A stretch of 64,000 nt of DNA from Membranipora membranacea. Its lineage: Eukaryota; Bryozoa; Gymnolaemata; Cheilostomatida; Membraniporidae. The notes beneath the pieces are model-generated. The model was not told the origin of the DNA and made no database searches. It saw nothing but the letters and a program-made list of their open reading frames with translations. Below, in pieces: positions 62,029 through 64,000 of the stretch (positions are counted from its first letter, which is position 1; every line of letters starts with the position of its first letter). The DNA is taken from positions 21,140,001 to 21,204,000 of the forward strand of contig OU612072.1 of the NCBI GenBank assembly GCA_914767715.1, read 5' to 3'. A program made the translations under genes and the position numbers.

Positions 62029-64000
62029 TTGGCTCTCATAATCACCCTCATATACCAGCCTAGAGGTGTGAAATGCCTAGAACACTTTGTGGATTATCAA
62101 TCTCTGTCGGATATTAAAAACTCATTGAATCAACGTCAGCTAAAAGATATATGGAATATAAATTATAAGCAGCTAGTGAAAGACACTGCTCCTGAACTTT
62201 TACGATCTTCAAAGAGAGGTAGACGAGGCGGGGTGCGTGTGAACCATAGTAATAAAAATGGTAAGGTACCGCTGTTGTACTCACCAATGCACAATCGATT
62301 CGGAATAAGCTTGATGAACTGCACTCTCTCTTGAACACTAAGCGCCTAAAAAATCAATCTCAGCTTATCTGCATCACAGAATACTGGCTCAGCCCTGCTA
62401 TATCAACCTCTCGTACTGAACTCGATGGATATGAACAATTTAGAAATGATAGACAACCTGACACTAGCGGTAAATCATGTGGAGGAGGTATTCTCGTCTA
62501 CATCGACAGCAAATGGTCAACAAACAATAGCGTAATCTTCAATCATAATGACAACCACTGTGAAATCCTTACTATCAAATCCCGGCCACATTGGCTACCT
62601 CGTGAATTTTCTTCCATAATCTCTGTTTCATGCGACACTCCGTTTACCGGTAATTCCAGACTTAAACATAATGCTACTTCCACTGCTAAAACAATCTCTA
62701 CACACGTTAAGGAACTGGAGAAAAATCACCCTGATTCTTGTATTATGGTAATGGGCGATTTCAACCAGCTTCCTTTCAGACTTGATGGATACTACCAGGT
62801 AGTTAAAACACTGACAAGAAACAATAGAATCCTAGACAAATGTTACATCAGACTCAAAGACGCCTTCAGCCATTGCCACCAACTTGCAAACCTCGGAGGA
62901 TCTGACCATTACATAGCTCTTCTCATCCCAACATACACACCTCTCTCCAAATATAAACCTACCAGAGTAACCCGTCGTATGTTTACAAACGAAAACTGTG
63001 ACAACTTGAAAGCAGCTTTGGATATTACACTCTGGGATAATTTACTTTCTGATGAGGATGATATCCACACCCAGACTGAAGTTATCTCAGACTATATCAA
63101 TTTCTGTACAGACACCTGCATACCCACTAAAAGTTTCAGGATGTGTACCAACCAAAACCCGTGGATGAACAAGCATATATCAGAGATGTTGGAACAAAAA
63201 CAAACTGCTCATGAAACTGGCAATCGTAAACTGTATAACAAACTTAAGCGTGATATAACCAAGGCAATAATTATCGCTAAGAAAAGCTACTCTACCAAAA
63301 TTCAACAACAATTAGTCAAACAACCTGCAAAAGCATGGACGGATATCAAGAAAATTAGTGGGCTACCTACTAGCAGCTCCTAAGCAGAACCTATTTGCCC
63401 CAGATGACCTGAATACCTTCTTCACCAGATATGAGAAACCTATACCCGTCCCGCCTGTGATAAACAATTCTAACGCTACAGCACCACCACTAGAAATAAA
63501 AGAAGATATAGTCCTCAAACAGCTCAGTGGACTTAACCCTAGGAAAGGCCCCGGACCAGATGGCCTTATTCCCAAAGTTTTAAAGCTATGCTCCAACCAG
63601 CTGGCGCCTATCATCACTAGACAGTTCAGCTCCTCTATCAACTCTAAAACTACACCTGCTTCATGGAAATCGGCTATAATAAAACCTCTACCAAAAGTAA
63701 AAGACCCTGCTCAACTTAAACAATATCGACCAATAACGCTAACTAGCTGTCTCTGCAAGATGATGGAGCGGCTTGTAAAACATTATATTATGGCTCATAC
63801 TCCTATGGATAGATACCAGTTCGCATATCAAGCTAATCGGTCTACACAAGATGCCCTGCTCTGTCCAGCTTCGACCGTCACCAGCTTTATTGACCAGAAG
63901 GCTTCACACTATGCTAGATGTCTCTTCTTAGACTTTTCATCGGCCTTTAATACTATACATGTTCCTGATCTTATCTCGCAGCTTACTCATCTTGACTCCA
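62029..64000 (+). mobile_element. LINE (CR1/Jockey-class), 3' end cut by the window
   Basis: A preceding frame 62029-62334 carries a basic RGRRGGVRVNHS stretch. The endonuclease begins NAQSIRNKLDELHSLLNT (from about 62287, the frame of 62331-63383) and continues with ICITEYWLS, GGGILVYI, VMGDFNQLP and GGSDHY (62896-62913), the APE catalytic motifs. The frame stops at 63383; the RT domain follows in the next frame from about 63382 with NPRKGPGPDGLIPKVL, QYRPITLTSCLCKMMERLV, YQFAYQANRSTQDAL and FLDFSSAFNTIH. Only a few lesions are visible, so it is younger than the other LINEs here. Confidence 0.85.

Overview
The window is animal (metazoan) nuclear DNA, AT-rich, with spliced genes and a very heavy load of transposable elements. 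Evidence for this: GT/AG introns of hundreds to thousands of bases, an animal-type apoptotic caspase, an SLC6 transporter, tRNA-derived SINEs, and LINE, DIRS-like, hAT-like, piggyBac-like and Mutator-like debris. I cannot name the species. A marine invertebrate (mollusc, brachiopod, lancelet or cnidarian, for example) would fit, but this is inference.

Layout. 1-9.9 kb: mobile-element debris, comprising an RTE-type LINE fragment, a reverse-strand LINE, a hAT-like MITE, a foldback element with an 8-bp target duplication, and a chromodomain-bearing integrase relic. 9.95-32.65 kb (+): the main gene, 14 exons whose splice phases fit, encoding leucine-rich repeats, a Roc GTPase domain, a COR-like region and a C-terminal caspase (catalytic His and Cys present). 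Its introns carry at least six transposon insertions. Two possible lesions are visible: an in-frame TAG early in exon 2, and one missing base in the caspase small-subunit exon.

33.4-42.2 kb: a giant foldback element of about 8.76 kb. Its ends are tandem arrays (4.3 kb left, 0.77 kb right, opposite orientation). Its inner arms are about 1.55-kb near-identical inverted copies of two exons encoding the C-terminal part of a Mutator-like (MULE) transposase, around a 538-bp centre. 44.07-44.93 kb (-): a small secreted Gly/Tyr-rich peptide gene with TATA box, 5' UTR exon and poly(A) signal; its repeat continues in frame beyond a TAA. 47.95-60.27 kb (-): five recognisable exons of an SLC6 sodium:neurotransmitter symporter. 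Exons for several transmembrane helices were not found and one exon carries a 2-bp insertion, so it looks like a decayed copy.

57.7-59.7 kb: a nested inverted-repeat element containing a TTAA-flanked MITE and SINE copies. 60.6-61.95 kb (-): gag-like and tyrosine-recombinase-like relics (DIRS-like). 62-64 kb (+): a LINE with APE endonuclease and reverse transcriptase, cut by the window end.

The candidate new systems are the LRR-Roc-COR-caspase fusion, which in one polypeptide would couple a ligand-sensing repeat and a GTPase switch to a cell-death protease, and the neighbouring MULE-derived foldback element. All exon boundaries are read by eye from splice signals and phase matching; none is backed by transcripts.
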